Assembly (NCBI GenBank): GCA_002419385.1
Contig: DIFZ01000004.1
Span: 1-46,141 of the forward strand
Reading direction: 5' to 3'
From: Geobacter sp. UBA5735
GTDB lineage: Bacteria > Desulfobacterota > Desulfuromonadia > Geobacterales > Geobacteraceae
DNA length: 46,141 nucleotides
The notes under the pieces are model-generated. The model worked only from the letters and a program-made list of their open reading frames with translations. It had not been told where the DNA came from and searched no databases. Of the stretch, positions 19,493-27,733 are shown in pieces. The number at the start of each line of letters is the position of its first letter. Position 1 is the stretch's first letter. A program made the position numbers and the translations under genes.

Positions 19493-19507
19493 TGTGTGCT
19501 GCTGATG

Positions 19508-22189
19508 TCAGGAAAGTTTTTCCAGCTGTACCGCGCAAATCTTGTACTCGCCGGTCTGACTGATGGGGTCGAAGGCGTGTACGGTCAACTCATTGGTGGG
19601 TGTCGAGGCATGGTGGAAGCTCATCCAGATCATGCCCGGCTGGACCTTGTCGGTCACTTGTATCCCGGTGGTCACGCTGCCGCGTCGCGAAGTTACCCGC
19701 AGCCGGTCGCCATTGCCGACGTACAGTTTTTTCGCGTCAGCCGGGTGGAGCATGGCTGCTTCTTCCGGTACGTAGTCCGACAACGCCTTGGATTGACGGG
19801 TGGTGACGTTGTAGTGGGACAGTATGCGGCCGGTGGAGAGGAGGAAAGGATATTCCTCGTCGGGCAGTTCTGCCGGTGGTATGTGATCGATACCCTTCAG
19901 CAGCCCGAGGCCCCTGGTGAAAGTTTTGGTGTGCAGGATGGCCGTTCCCGGATGGTCTGCCGTGGGGCAGGGCCACTGCAGGCCGTCATGCTCGATCCGG
20001 TCGTAACTGATCCCCGAGAAGATTGGGGATAGGGAAGCCAATTCGTCCCAGATTTCGCCGGGCCAGTTGTAGTCCATGGGGTACCCCATGCGCCGGGCCA
20101 CCTCGCAGACGATCCACCAGTCGGGACGGGTGTCGGCGATGGGATCGATGGCCTTTCGCACCCGTTGCACCCGCCGTTCGGCGTTGGTGAAGGTGCCGTC
20201 CTTTTCGGCGAAGCTGGCACCGGGAAGCACGACGTCGGCCAGTTTGGCGGTCTCAGACATGAACAGTTCCTGGACGACCAGGAAATCCAGCGATTCCATG
20301 GCTTTCCTGATGTGGTGGGCGTTGGGGTCGGTGAGGACCGGGTCTTCGCCCAGGATGTACATACCCTTTACTTTGCCTTCCACTGCTGCATCCATCATGG
20401 CCGGGATCATCATGCCGACCTTGGGATTCAGCTTCACACCCCAGGCCTTTTCGAACTTGGCCACCACCTCGGGGTTGGCGACCTTCTGGTAGCCGGAGAA
20501 ATCGCCGGGCAGCGCTCCCATGTCGCAGGCGCCCTGAACGTTGTTCTGGCCGCGCAGCGGGCTCACGCCGTTGCCGAGGCGTCCGATGTGACCGGTAATC
20601 ATAGCCATGTTGGCGGTGCTCATGACGTTATAGGTCCCGCAGATGTGCTCCGTAATGCCCAGGGTGTAAACGATAACAGCGTTCGGGGCCTTGGCGTAGA
20701 GACGGGCCACGTCGTAAAGGGTCTGCACCGGTACGCCGGTCAGTTCCGAGACCTTTTCGGGCGGATAGTTCTTCACGACTGCTTCCAGTTCTGCGAAGCC
20801 TTCGGTTCTCTCATCTATGAACTTCTTGTCATGCAGGTTTTCCTTGATGATGATGTGCATCAGCCCGTTCATGAGCGGGATGTCGGTGCCGGGTTTGATC
20901 TGCAGGAAGTGATCCGCTTTTTCCGCCAGTTCGATCCTGCGTGGATCAGCCACGACCATTTTTGCGCCGTTTGCCACAGCCTGCAGGATCTTCGCGCCCA
21001 CCATGGGGTGCGCCTCGGTGGGGTTCGCGCCGATGACGAACAGCACGTCGGCGTGCAGGATGTCCACGAAGGAGTTGGTCATGGAGGCGCTGCCGAAGCT
21101 CATGGACAGGCCGGTGACCGTGGAGGCGTGGCAGGTGCGGGCGCAGTGGTCGATGTTGTTGGTTCCGCACACAGCGCACATGAATTTCTGCATGACATAG
21201 TTGTCTTCGTTGGGGCAGCGTGCGGAGGAGAGCGCCGCGAGGGCGTCGCCGCCGTGCTTCTTCTTTATTTCGCCGAGTTTGCGCGCCACCAGGTCGAGGG
21301 CCTCGTCCCATGACGATTCGACGAATTTGCCGTTTTTCTTGATCAACAGCTTGGTGAGCCTGTTCGGGCTGTGGACATAGTCGATGCCGAAACGGCCCTT
21401 GACGCACAGGTCGCGGCCGTTCACCGTGCTGGCCGCGTTGGAGGTGACGCCGATGACTTTGCCGCCTTTGACGTTCAAATCGAAGTTGCATCCGGTACCG
21501 CAGAACGGGCAGGTAGTGCGTACCTTTTCCACTTCCCATTTCCTTCCCTTGCCGAGCATGGCCTTTTCGGTCAGTGCGCCGGTAGGGCACACGGCGGTAC
21601 AGCTGCCGCAGGCGACGCAGACCGAATCGGCCAGCGTCTTGTCCATGGCGGTTGCCACCTTGGTCTTGAAGCCGCGCCAGGCGAAATCGATGACCGCACG
21701 GCCCTGTTTTTCTTCGCAGGCCCTGAGGCACTTGCCGCACAGGATGCATTTGTTCATATTGCGGACGATGAAGAGGTTGTCGTCTTCGATGTCGAATTTT
21801 TTGGTCTCGCCGCCGAAAGCGCCGGGTTTTACATTGTAGAAATAGGCGTAGTCCTGCAGTTTGCAGTCACCCGCCTGGTGGCATGAAAGACAGTCTTCCG
21901 GGTGATTGTCCAGCATCAGCTCGAGGATGGTCTTGCGGGCATTTATGACCGCAGGGGAAGCGGTTTCAACGATCATTCCCTCTGCTGCCGCGGTTACGCA
22001 CGAAGCGGGCAGGTTCCTGGCGCCCTTGATTTCGACCACGCAGATGCGGCAGGCGCCGGGCTTGGAAAGCTCGGGGTCGTAGCAGAACGTCGGGACGAAA
22101 GATCCCGCTTCCCATGCTGCTTCAAGGACTGTTGTTCCTTTCGGGACGGTTACCTGGTTGCCGTCGATGGTTAAGGTTACGTTGGACAC
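19508..22189 (-). CDS. fdhA: Cytoplasmic formate dehydrogenase catalytic subunit, cysteine type, copy 2
   Basis: 893 residues with the same NuoG-like architecture as copy 1, but closer in sequence to the selenocysteine paralogue at 28343. It has the 2Fe-2S domain (CRICVVEIKGARN), CLSCHQAGDCKLQ, two 4Fe-4S motifs (CILCGKCLRAC; CVACGSCTAVCP), CPFCGTGC, and the molybdopterin domains. The metal-ligand position is Cys353 (TGC) in CARTCHASTVTGL. The start is GTG at 22189 with AGGAGGT ten bases upstream. It is followed by a terminator and preceded by a 20-codon leader ORF and hairpin matching those of copy 1. Called fdhA2 in this annotation. Whether it oxidises formate or reduces CO2 cannot be told. 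Confidence 0.92.
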   Translation of the reverse strand: MSNVTLTIDGNQVTVPKGTTVLEAAWEAGSFVPTFCYDPELSKPGACRICVVEIKGARNLPASCVTAAAEGMIVETASPAVINARKTILELMLDNHPEDCLSCHQAGDCKLQDYAYFYNVKPGAFGGETKKFDIEDDNLFIVRNMNKCILCGKCLRACEEKQGRAVIDFAWRGFKTKVATAMDKTLADSVCVACGSCTAVCPTGALTEKAMLGKGRKWEVEKVRTTCPFCGTGCNFDLNVKGGKVIGVTSNAASTVNGRDLCVKGRFGIDYVHSPNRLTKLLIKKNGKFVESSWDEALDLVARKLGEIKKKHGGDALAALSSARCPNEDNYVMQKFMCAVCGTNNIDHCARTCHASTVTGLSMSFGSASMTNSFVDILHADVLFVIGANPTEAHPMVGAKILQAVANGAKMVVADPRRIELAEKADHFLQIKPGTDIPLMNGLMHIIIKENLHDKKFIDERTEGFAELEAVVKNYPPEKVSELTGVPVQTLYDVARLYAKAPNAVIVYTLGITEHICGTYNVMSTANMAMITGHIGRLGNGVSPLRGQNNVQGACDMGALPGDFSGYQKVANPEVVAKFEKAWGVKLNPKVGMMIPAMMDAAVEGKVKGMYILGEDPVLTDPNAHHIRKAMESLDFLVVQELFMSETAKLADVVLPGASFAEKDGTFTNAERRVQRVRKAIDPIADTRPDWWIVCEVARRMGYPMDYNWPGEIWDELASLSPIFSGISYDRIEHDGLQWPCPTADHPGTAILHTKTFTRGLGLLKGIDHIPPAELPDEEYPFLLSTGRILSHYNVTTRQSKALSDYVPEEAAMLHPADAKKLYVGNGDRLRVTSRRGSVTTGIQVTDKVQPGMIWMSFHHASTPTNELTVHAFDPISQTGEYKICAVQLEKLS

Positions 22190-22213
22190 GGGTGATACCT
22201 CCTGTTTTTTTTA

Positions 22214-22235
22214 GTATTTCCGTCACGAGAAATAT
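22214..22235 (-). promoter_or_regulatory. Conserved small hairpin before fdhA2
   Basis: On the minus strand ATATTTC-TCGTGACG-GAAATAC, matching the hairpin at 19012-19033 with one loop and one stem substitution (the latter a G-U pair), and at the same distance from the dehydrogenase start. Confidence 0.55.
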
Positions 22236-22248
22236 GGATTCAGGGGAG

Positions 22249-22311
22249 TCAGTCGAATCCCTCTCCCCAGCCGCCCGGCTTCAGGCGTATGCGGCGGTAT
22301 GGTCTGATCAA
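22249..22311 (-). CDS. Putative 20-residue leader peptide upstream of fdhA2
   Basis: A TTG start at 22309-22311 is preceded by AAAGGAGGTGATGAAAA. The 63-nt ORF ends 59 nt before fdhA2, exactly as the leader ORF of fdhA1. The peptide ends PGGWGEGFD, compared with SGGAEEFA in the other; the N-terminal halves differ and the Cys-Cys pair is absent. An ATG also lies next to the Shine-Dalgarno, but at zero spacing. It may be a decayed copy. Confidence 0.4.
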   Translation of the reverse strand: MIRPYRRIRLKPGGWGEGFD

Positions 22312-22529
22312 TTTTCATCACCTCCTTTCAGTTACCAATAGACTCATATTCGCGGGTACGCAGCGATGTAAAGATATGCAGATATCGATCATTGATAAGA
22401 TCAAACGATAGCGAAAAGGTCCAAAGACGTTTGCCCGTCATACCCCCTGCGCGGGTATGAAAAACTTTTTGCAAGTCCATAAAAAAAAGACGTACATCGA
22501 ATGGTTCGGTGCATTGTTTTGCTTGAAGA

Positions 22530-22572
22530 TGAATTGATTTTCTCTGCGGTCTCCGCGTCTCCGCGCGAGGCA
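22530..22572. repeat. Low-complexity dispersed repeat
   Basis: TCTGCGGTCTCCGCGTCTCC followed by GCGCGAGGCAG, a tandem-like CTCCGCG element typical of intergenic dispersed repeats. No gene is seen in 22312-22629; besides this repeat it is AT-rich leader sequence of fdhA2. Confidence 0.4.
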
Positions 22573-22629
22573 GTTTTTTTGTAACAGGGTGGTCCCAAGG
22601 GAACCTTTTCTTTTATTATGCGGGAAATG

Positions 22630-22716
22630 AAAAACCCGCTACGACACCTGACATCTTGTCAGGATCGAAGCGGGTTTCGGTGAGTTCGCCGTCGGCGGAG
22701 GTCGAAGTGAGCGCTT
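22630..22716 (-). promoter_or_regulatory. Riboswitch-like element with terminator, copy A
   Basis: On the minus strand: AAGCGCTCA, CTTCGACC, a small hairpin (CGCC-GAC-GGCG), CACCGAAACCCGC, then a stem-loop ending GCGGGTTTTT. TTCG can pair with CGAA, and that pairing abuts the terminator arm AAACCCGC. The same order occurs at 33637-33724. It begins four bases after the stop of the double-cubane-cluster gene and lies about 440 nt before fdhA2. It may be only that gene's terminator. Confidence 0.55.
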
Positions 22717-22719
22717 ATA

Positions 22720-23907
22720 TTATGCGGTTTTCGGTTCTACTGGGTTTTTCCCGGCTCGTTTCGGCCGGCTGATCATCTCAAGGAACGCCTCGATGCGCAC
22801 CTTGAGATGATCAGTGTCGGATTCGGAATAATCGGTTTCGATCTGCAGGAACGGCACATCCGCGGTTTCCTGGACATGCTTCTTGAGACGGTACGATTCG
22901 ATGTTGTAGGTGTGGCATCCCTGCCAGGTGAGATCGACAACCCCGTCTGCATGAAATTCACGGACCAAGTGCTCGACCAGGTTGAATCGACCCTGGTTTG
23001 GCGACATGCAGGAACAGGGGATCTGCAGGTAGCGATCTGCCATGGCAGCGAGCGGATCGCCGTTCTCCTCGATCGGGTCCACCTTCTTGTAGCCCCCGCA
23101 GCTCTCGAAACAGACAACGCTGCCGCCGCATTCCTCGATGAGCCTGGCCACCTTGTCGGAGCCGATTCCCACGGGAACACCGCTCAGCAGGATGCGCGGC
23201 GTGGCAGGCTTGAACGGCGAGATGCCGGTGTCAGCCATTTCGCGAAGCTCAGCGGTGAGGCGGTCCACCAGGTCGATCGCTGCTTGCTTGTCAATGGAAA
23301 AGCCCCGGTTGTGGAGCACCGTGAGCATGTCCATGCCGCTGATGGGGGCAGGATCATGCTTGCAGACGTCCTGGAATTCCTTAAGCGATCTCCGTTCGTC
23401 ATTCACGAGGCGTATGGCGTCACGCAGCTTTTCATCAGTGATGTCTACTGCGAATTCCTTTTCGAGCCTGCTCTTCAACCGTTTCATCTCGCCGGTCCAG
23501 TAGGTGAGGGCGGCATCATCCTGCAGCTGGGGGAGTTGCATCAGGTGGAGCGGCTTCATCTCCCCCATGAGTTCGTACATCTTTTTCTTGCCGTCGCAGG
23601 TGGTCTCGGCGATGAGCAGGTCGGCGAAGTGGAAGTAGGGGCAGGTGTCGGTGGCTGCAAAGCCGTAGCTTGACTTGATGAGAGGGCAGAGGTTCCGGGG
23701 AAGCACTTTTTCCGCTGCCGGAATGGGGTTTTGGCTGGTTCCGCAGAGCATCACGGGAATGGCTCCTGCCGCGACCACCAGTTCAGACGGTGAGTAGAGG
23801 CAGTAAGTGCCGACCACACGGAGTCCTTTATCCTTTGCCTCCTTGACGGCCAGCGCATTACGTTCCCTGAGCGTGGAAATCTCTGCAAATGTCTTTGCCG
23901 TGGTCAT
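22720..23907 (-). CDS. 2-hydroxyacyl-CoA dehydratase D-family protein, probable double-cubane-cluster protein
   Basis: 395 residues of the HgdB/HgdC-system substrate-reducing component, resembling E. coli YjiM and double-cubane-cluster proteins. Conserved cysteines are in GTYCLYSP, NLCPLIKSSYG, DTCPYFHF, ETTCDGKKKMYELM, FESCGGYKK, IPCSCMSPNQGR and WQGCHTYN. It is encoded just after its ATP-dependent activator and yedF. There is no dehydratase alpha/beta pair or CoA-transferase nearby, which argues against amino-acid fermentation and for the stand-alone family. The substrate is unknown. Start: ATG at 23907 with AAAGGAC upstream. Confidence 0.85.
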   Translation of the reverse strand: MTTAKTFAEISTLRERNALAVKEAKDKGLRVVGTYCLYSPSELVVAAGAIPVMLCGTSQNPIPAAEKVLPRNLCPLIKSSYGFAATDTCPYFHFADLLIAETTCDGKKKMYELMGEMKPLHLMQLPQLQDDAALTYWTGEMKRLKSRLEKEFAVDITDEKLRDAIRLVNDERRSLKEFQDVCKHDPAPISGMDMLTVLHNRGFSIDKQAAIDLVDRLTAELREMADTGISPFKPATPRILLSGVPVGIGSDKVARLIEECGGSVVCFESCGGYKKVDPIEENGDPLAAMADRYLQIPCSCMSPNQGRFNLVEHLVREFHADGVVDLTWQGCHTYNIESYRLKKHVQETADVPFLQIETDYSESDTDHLKVRIEAFLEMISRPKRAGKNPVEPKTA

Positions 23908-23935
23908 CAAATTGAATGTCCTTTCACATGGAAGG

Positions 23936-24014
23936 TTGTTAGGCTGAAGGCTGAAGACTGCTAGGAAAAACCGAAAGTCTGTTCTTGACGGACTTCAACC
24001 CGCAGTCTTCAGAC
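23936..24014. repeat. AGTCTTCAG/CTGAAGGCTGAAG intergenic repeat
   Basis: TTAGGCTGAAGGCTGAAGAC and, inverted, CGCAGTCTTCAGACTG. Related strings occur at 31060-31090, 31158-31182 and 13969-13985, so this is a dispersed intergenic repeat rather than a regulatory site. Confidence 0.4.
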
Positions 24015-24025
24015 TGATTGTCCCG

Positions 24026-24811
24026 TCACGATTCATCGAACCCTATCAGCGCCGCGCCGAGCGCCCCGACGAACTGGGGCCCGACCGGTACATGGAGACG
24101 CGTCCCGAGCCGTGAGGCGATAATCGTGCAAATGTCTCCGTTCTGGGCGATTCCGCCGGTAAAGGAGACGGTGTCCCTGAAGGGTACCCGGCCGGCCAGG
24201 CCCTGGATGCGCCGGGCAATGGTGTCGATGATGCCTGCGGCAATGCTGCTCTTTGCCGTTCCCCGTGCCAGAAGGCCGATGACTTCCGATTCGGCGAATA
24301 CCGTGCACATGCTGGAAAGGGGTGCCGGTTCGGCATCGGCGGCGAGTGCGCCCAGTTCGTGAAGGGAAATGTCCAGGATTCCCGCCATTACCTGGAGGAA
24401 TCGGCCTGTCCCGGCTGCGCACTTGTCGTTCATGATGAAATCGGCGACCGACCCGTCCTGGTTCAGGGAGATGACCTTGCAGTCCTGGCCGCCGATGTCG
24501 ATGACCGTCCGTGTGGCTGGATCGAGGTGATGCGCTCCCCGTGCATGGCAGGTGATCTCGGTTACCCTGCTGGTGAAGATGGGGAGGGAAACCCGGCCGT
24601 AGCCGGTGCCGACAATAGACCCTACCCAGTCCTCTGTGATTCCCGATTTGTCCAGAGCTGACCGGAAAGCCCTGAATCCGGCATCTTTCGGGTCCCAACC
24701 GGTCTGCTCCATCGCATGGCCGAGGATTCTTCCGTCAAAGACAACTGCCTTGGTGGCTGTTGAGCCTATGTCGATACCGACGCTTACCATTCCCGGGCAG
24801 GATTTGCTCAA
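24026..24811 (-). CDS. ATP-dependent activator of a 2-hydroxyacyl-CoA dehydratase/double-cubane-cluster protein (BadF/BadG/HgdC family)
   Basis: A 261-residue ASKHA-fold ATPase that injects low-potential electrons into its partner. Motifs are VGIDIGSTATKAVVFDG (phosphate loop 1), VIDIGGQDCK (phosphate loop 2), NDKCAAGTGRFL (one cluster-ligating Cys; a homodimer shares a 4Fe-4S) and VSFTGGIAQN. The length fits HgdC and YjiL. A TTG start at 24811 overlaps the yedF stop (TTGA); ATG at 24790 is an alternative. The partner is the downstream gene at 22720. Coupling to yedF suggests a shared selenium- or sulfur-linked role, which is inference. Confidence 0.9.
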   Translation of the reverse strand: MSKSCPGMVSVGIDIGSTATKAVVFDGRILGHAMEQTGWDPKDAGFRAFRSALDKSGITEDWVGSIVGTGYGRVSLPIFTSRVTEITCHARGAHHLDPATRTVIDIGGQDCKVISLNQDGSVADFIMNDKCAAGTGRFLQVMAGILDISLHELGALAADAEPAPLSSMCTVFAESEVIGLLARGTAKSSIAAGIIDTIARRIQGLAGRVPFRDTVSFTGGIAQNGDICTIIASRLGTRLHVPVGPQFVGALGAALIGFDES

Positions 24812-25395
24812 AGCCGGATAACAGAACCTGCGTCCATCAGGCTTTCGGCAGTTGTCAGCATATTGGTCACCGATCCAACCTTCAGCTTGTCTTTCCTGTG
24901 AAAGAAATCAAGGCAGATCCCACACGACAGGATTTCGACGCCCCGGTCGGCCAGGGAATGCAAAGCCTCCAGCACCTCGGACCCTTCCGTGGTCAGCAGG
25001 ACGCCGGAGTTGAGGAACAGCATGCGTTCCGGGAGCCTGTCCAGGTCCAGCAGCGTGATGATGAAATTCTTCATCAGCACGCGTCCCAGTTCATCCCCGC
25101 CATCTCCGAGTCGATCGGAAGTGATAAGCATGGCGGTTTTCCGGGCTGGCGCGGTTCCGGTCGGCAGGCCGGCGCTGGCAAGCATGTCCCCGCCGATCGT
25201 CAGGGCGAATCCTTCTTCAAAAGGAGATTCCTGAACTTCGTAACCGCGGCCCTTTGCAAAACGGGTTACGTTTTCCCGTGGCGCCCCGGAGTCAACCAGT
25301 ATCTGAACCGTTTCACCGCCGGCTTCTTCCAGCGCCCGTTTGGTGGCGATCACCGGCGCGGGGCATGACATTGTTCTGCAATCTATGATTTTCAC
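24808..25395 (-). CDS. yedF: Selenium metabolism protein YedF (TusA-like N-terminus, DsrE-like C-terminus)
   Basis: 195 residues. The first 70 are a TusA/SirA-type domain with the sulfur-carrier Cys in DCRTMSCPAPVIATKRALEE (CPxP intact). The C-terminal half, MLITSDRLGDGGDELGRVLM to the end, is the DsrE-like domain with a second candidate Cys pair in LSCGICLDFF. This two-domain form is the family described as YedF, found in selenium-using genomes. The biochemical role is not established; transfer of selenium or sulfur is plausible. Start: GTG at 25395, with AAGGAG spaced correctly; longer in-frame extension lacks family similarity. Confidence 0.88.
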   Translation of the reverse strand: MKIIDCRTMSCPAPVIATKRALEEAGGETVQILVDSGAPRENVTRFAKGRGYEVQESPFEEGFALTIGGDMLASAGLPTGTAPARKTAMLITSDRLGDGGDELGRVLMKNFIITLLDLDRLPERMLFLNSGVLLTTEGSEVLEALHSLADRGVEILSCGICLDFFHRKDKLKVGSVTNMLTTAESLMDAGSVIRL

Positions 25396-25491
25396 ACGAA
25401 CTCCTTGTACTGTGCTGATTGAAATTGCGCATTTGACCTGGAAACCTGGTAATTCAAGGCGGAATGACATGGCGCGGAATCACGCTGAACT

Positions 25492-25532
25492 ACTATAAAA
25501 GGTGCGGGATTTCCCGTCAAATTGATAATATC
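25492..25532 (-). promoter_or_regulatory. Promoter of yedF operon with the shared ATATTATCnATTTGAC motif
   Basis: The minus strand reads ATATTATCAATTTGACG; TTGACG (25515-25520) as -35, 17 bases, TATAGT (25492-25497) as -10, about 95 nt before the GTG. Of the three promoters with this motif, this has the best -10 and spacing. Confidence 0.65.
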
Positions 25533-25792
25533 GAACCAAATGACAGAATGGATTGCAATTAGCGATACTGCCTGCAGTCGGCTTATGAATCGAAACTGGA
25601 TGGGTTTACATGCTCAGGAGAACAGGGGAAAGGACAGCGATCGTAACGACCGTTGTTTGACAGGAAGTTCGAAATAATCGGGCAGGAGAGTGGATATGGG
25701 GATGCCTGTACATGAACTGAAGGGCCTTTCGACTCAGGATGGTATCCAATGATTGCTTTCGTGAGTGCTGGATTTCGTGTGGGATCAACCTG

Positions 25793-26218
25793 TCAAACGG
25801 CAGCAAGATACATCCCGCACGTAATGAGGCCGCCGGTCAAATTGATGACATTGAGCAGGTGTTCAGACTTGGTTTTGACGTGCAGGACTTGTCTGAGACG
25901 TGAAATAACCTTGTCCGCCGACCCGTGGAAATGGTCGGTAAGAATTTCTTGTGCCAGTTTGGACGGACGTCCGGGGCGTTTCTTGCTTTTCAGGGCATCG
26001 AGTCCACCGCGCAGATAGTTCTGCCTGCAGGTATTGACAGTAACCTTGCTCAAACCGAGCGTGTTGGCAATCTCCTGCAATGGAATGCCTTCCTCTGTCA
26101 ACAGTATGATCTTACAGCGCAAGGCTATCCTTGTGTCAGAGGCTTCGTCATCAATTATAGTTACCAGCTTTTCCCTGTCTGGAGGAGATAGATTGAATAG
26201 CAAGGGTTTTCTTGACAT
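25793..26218 (-). CDS. Orphan HTH protein related to the N-terminus of IS630-type transposases
   Basis: 141 residues. Residues about 10-95 look like the HTH of IS630 transposases: LRCKIILLTEEGIPLQEIAN, LGLSKVTVNTCRQNYLRGGL and KKRPGRPSKL. The DDE catalytic part is absent; the last 45 residues (DKVISRLRQVLHVKTKSEHL onward) do not look like it. It could be a truncated transposase or a domesticated regulator. An AAAGGCG Shine-Dalgarno precedes the ATG. It lies between moeA and the yedF promoter. The stretch 25533-25792 shows no supported gene. Confidence 0.6.
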   Translation of the reverse strand: MSRKPLLFNLSPPDREKLVTIIDDEASDTRIALRCKIILLTEEGIPLQEIANTLGLSKVTVNTCRQNYLRGGLDALKSKKRPGRPSKLAQEILTDHFHGSADKVISRLRQVLHVKTKSEHLLNVINLTGGLITCGMYLAAV

Positions 26219-26475
26219 AGTGGCGCCTTTCAGAAAACATCACAGGACGTATGACTGTGCCTGAAAATGTTTTGAATATTCATTACAGTCCTGGAGAACA
26301 ATCAGTCGCGGTCTGTGCTGTGATCAGCACGCTATATACTTAATACCACAACCATGCGGCACGGGTCAAGAATATTTTGATAAAAAATTATCATATAATG
26401 CGCACAATTTTATGCAAAGGTCTGCCGCAATCCAGCGGAGCAACCGCTTGGTTGACGTGAGGGGAGTTGGAGGGT

Positions 26476-27690
26476 TCAGGCGATCTCTCTCATTTCGAAC
26501 TCACTGTCGTACAATTCGACGTCTACATTCAAGCCTGCCGGAAGAGTCGTGAACGGGGGCAGATATATCAGGCCGTTTCCCCGGACAAGCGATGAAAGAC
26601 GGTTTGAAGCCTGTTTCCCTGTCGATGCCACCACATACCCGCGTTTGTCGTGGCACACCCGGCCCCGAATCAGGTTCGGGCGATCGCTGGTGTTTTGCAG
26701 ATCCTCCTGCAGCAAGGCATTCACGACTGGCCTGAAGATGCGTTTGCGCCCCATGGATTTGAGCAAGGCGGGCCGGACGAACTGTTCGAAGGAAACCATG
26801 GTCGACACCGGATTGCCGGGAAGGGCAAAGACGGGTTTTCCCTCGAGCACGGCAAACGCGACCGGTTTGCCGGGTTTCATGTTCACTTTGCTGAACAGGA
26901 GCGTGCCACCCAGTGCTTCGATCGATTCTTTCACGTGATCCCGGTCGCCCACGGAAGCGCCGCCGGTAATGATGAGGAAGTCCGCCTGCATGCCTTCCCT
27001 GATTTTGGAAATCGTTTCTTCACGGGAATCGCGGGCAATTCCGTGGAGAACTGGTATGGCGCCCGCGTCAATGACCTGGGCTGCGAGGCTGTGACTGTTG
27101 CTGTTAATGATTTTCCCTTCGACCGGGATGGAGCCGGGTTGGAGGAGTTCGTCACCTGTCGCCAGAATCGCACAATGAGCTTTCTTGAAAACGCTGACGA
27201 AGGTTTTGCCCATAGAGGCCAGCATGCCGATTTCCTGGGGTCGCAAGAGCGTTGCTGCACTGATGACCAGATCATGAGCCCTGATGTCATTACCCCGTTT
27301 CCTGACATGTTTGCCGCGAGGCGTGTCCCGGGTAAGCCGGATGGAATCTCCTTCCGTCTCGACGTCTTCTAGTGGGACCACTGTGTCGCATCCCGACGGT
27401 ACCGGTGCACCGGTCATGATCTTGACGGTCTCTCCTGCGGGAACGGGGGTGGTACGATACTCCCCTGCATAGACAACACCGGTGACGGTCAGTTTTTCTC
27501 CTGCACCAGTGGACCCGCGGGCATACGCGTAACCATCCATCTCGGAGTTGTCGAGCGGCGGAATATCCCATGGCGAGTGATAATCTTCGGCGCACACCCT
27601 GCCCAAACCCTGGAGAATCGGTACGCTTTCGGATCCGAACGGGGAAATGTTTTCCAGTATGAGGCGTTGCGCTGTTTCGATAGAAACCAT
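26476..27690 (-). CDS. moeA: Molybdopterin molybdenumtransferase MoeA
   Basis: A 404-residue enzyme inserting molybdate into adenylylated molybdopterin. Motifs include PPLDNSEMDGYA, VKIMTGAPVPSGCDTVVPLE, the MoCF-fold ILATGDELLQPG and IITGGASVGDRDHV, and KPGKPVAFAVLEGKPVFALP followed by GNPVS. The length is standard. It follows mobB1 by 43 nt and probably shares its transcript; the cluster context is cofactor supply for the formate dehydrogenases. Confidence 0.95.
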   Translation of the reverse strand: MVSIETAQRLILENISPFGSESVPILQGLGRVCAEDYHSPWDIPPLDNSEMDGYAYARGSTGAGEKLTVTGVVYAGEYRTTPVPAGETVKIMTGAPVPSGCDTVVPLEDVETEGDSIRLTRDTPRGKHVRKRGNDIRAHDLVISAATLLRPQEIGMLASMGKTFVSVFKKAHCAILATGDELLQPGSIPVEGKIINSNSHSLAAQVIDAGAIPVLHGIARDSREETISKIREGMQADFLIITGGASVGDRDHVKESIEALGGTLLFSKVNMKPGKPVAFAVLEGKPVFALPGNPVSTMVSFEQFVRPALLKSMGRKRIFRPVVNALLQEDLQNTSDRPNLIRGRVCHDKRGYVVASTGKQASNRLSSLVRGNGLIYLPPFTTLPAGLNVDVELYDSEFEMREIA

Positions 27691-27733
27691 TGAGAGGCTC
27701 GCTATATTCCCGGACAGAGGATGTGCCCGAAAG

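Noticed and set aside
22630..22716. Molybdenum-cofactor or T-box riboswitch
   Set aside because: The characteristic Moco core and the T-box TGGNACCGCG-type sequence are absent; I report it only as an unassigned element.
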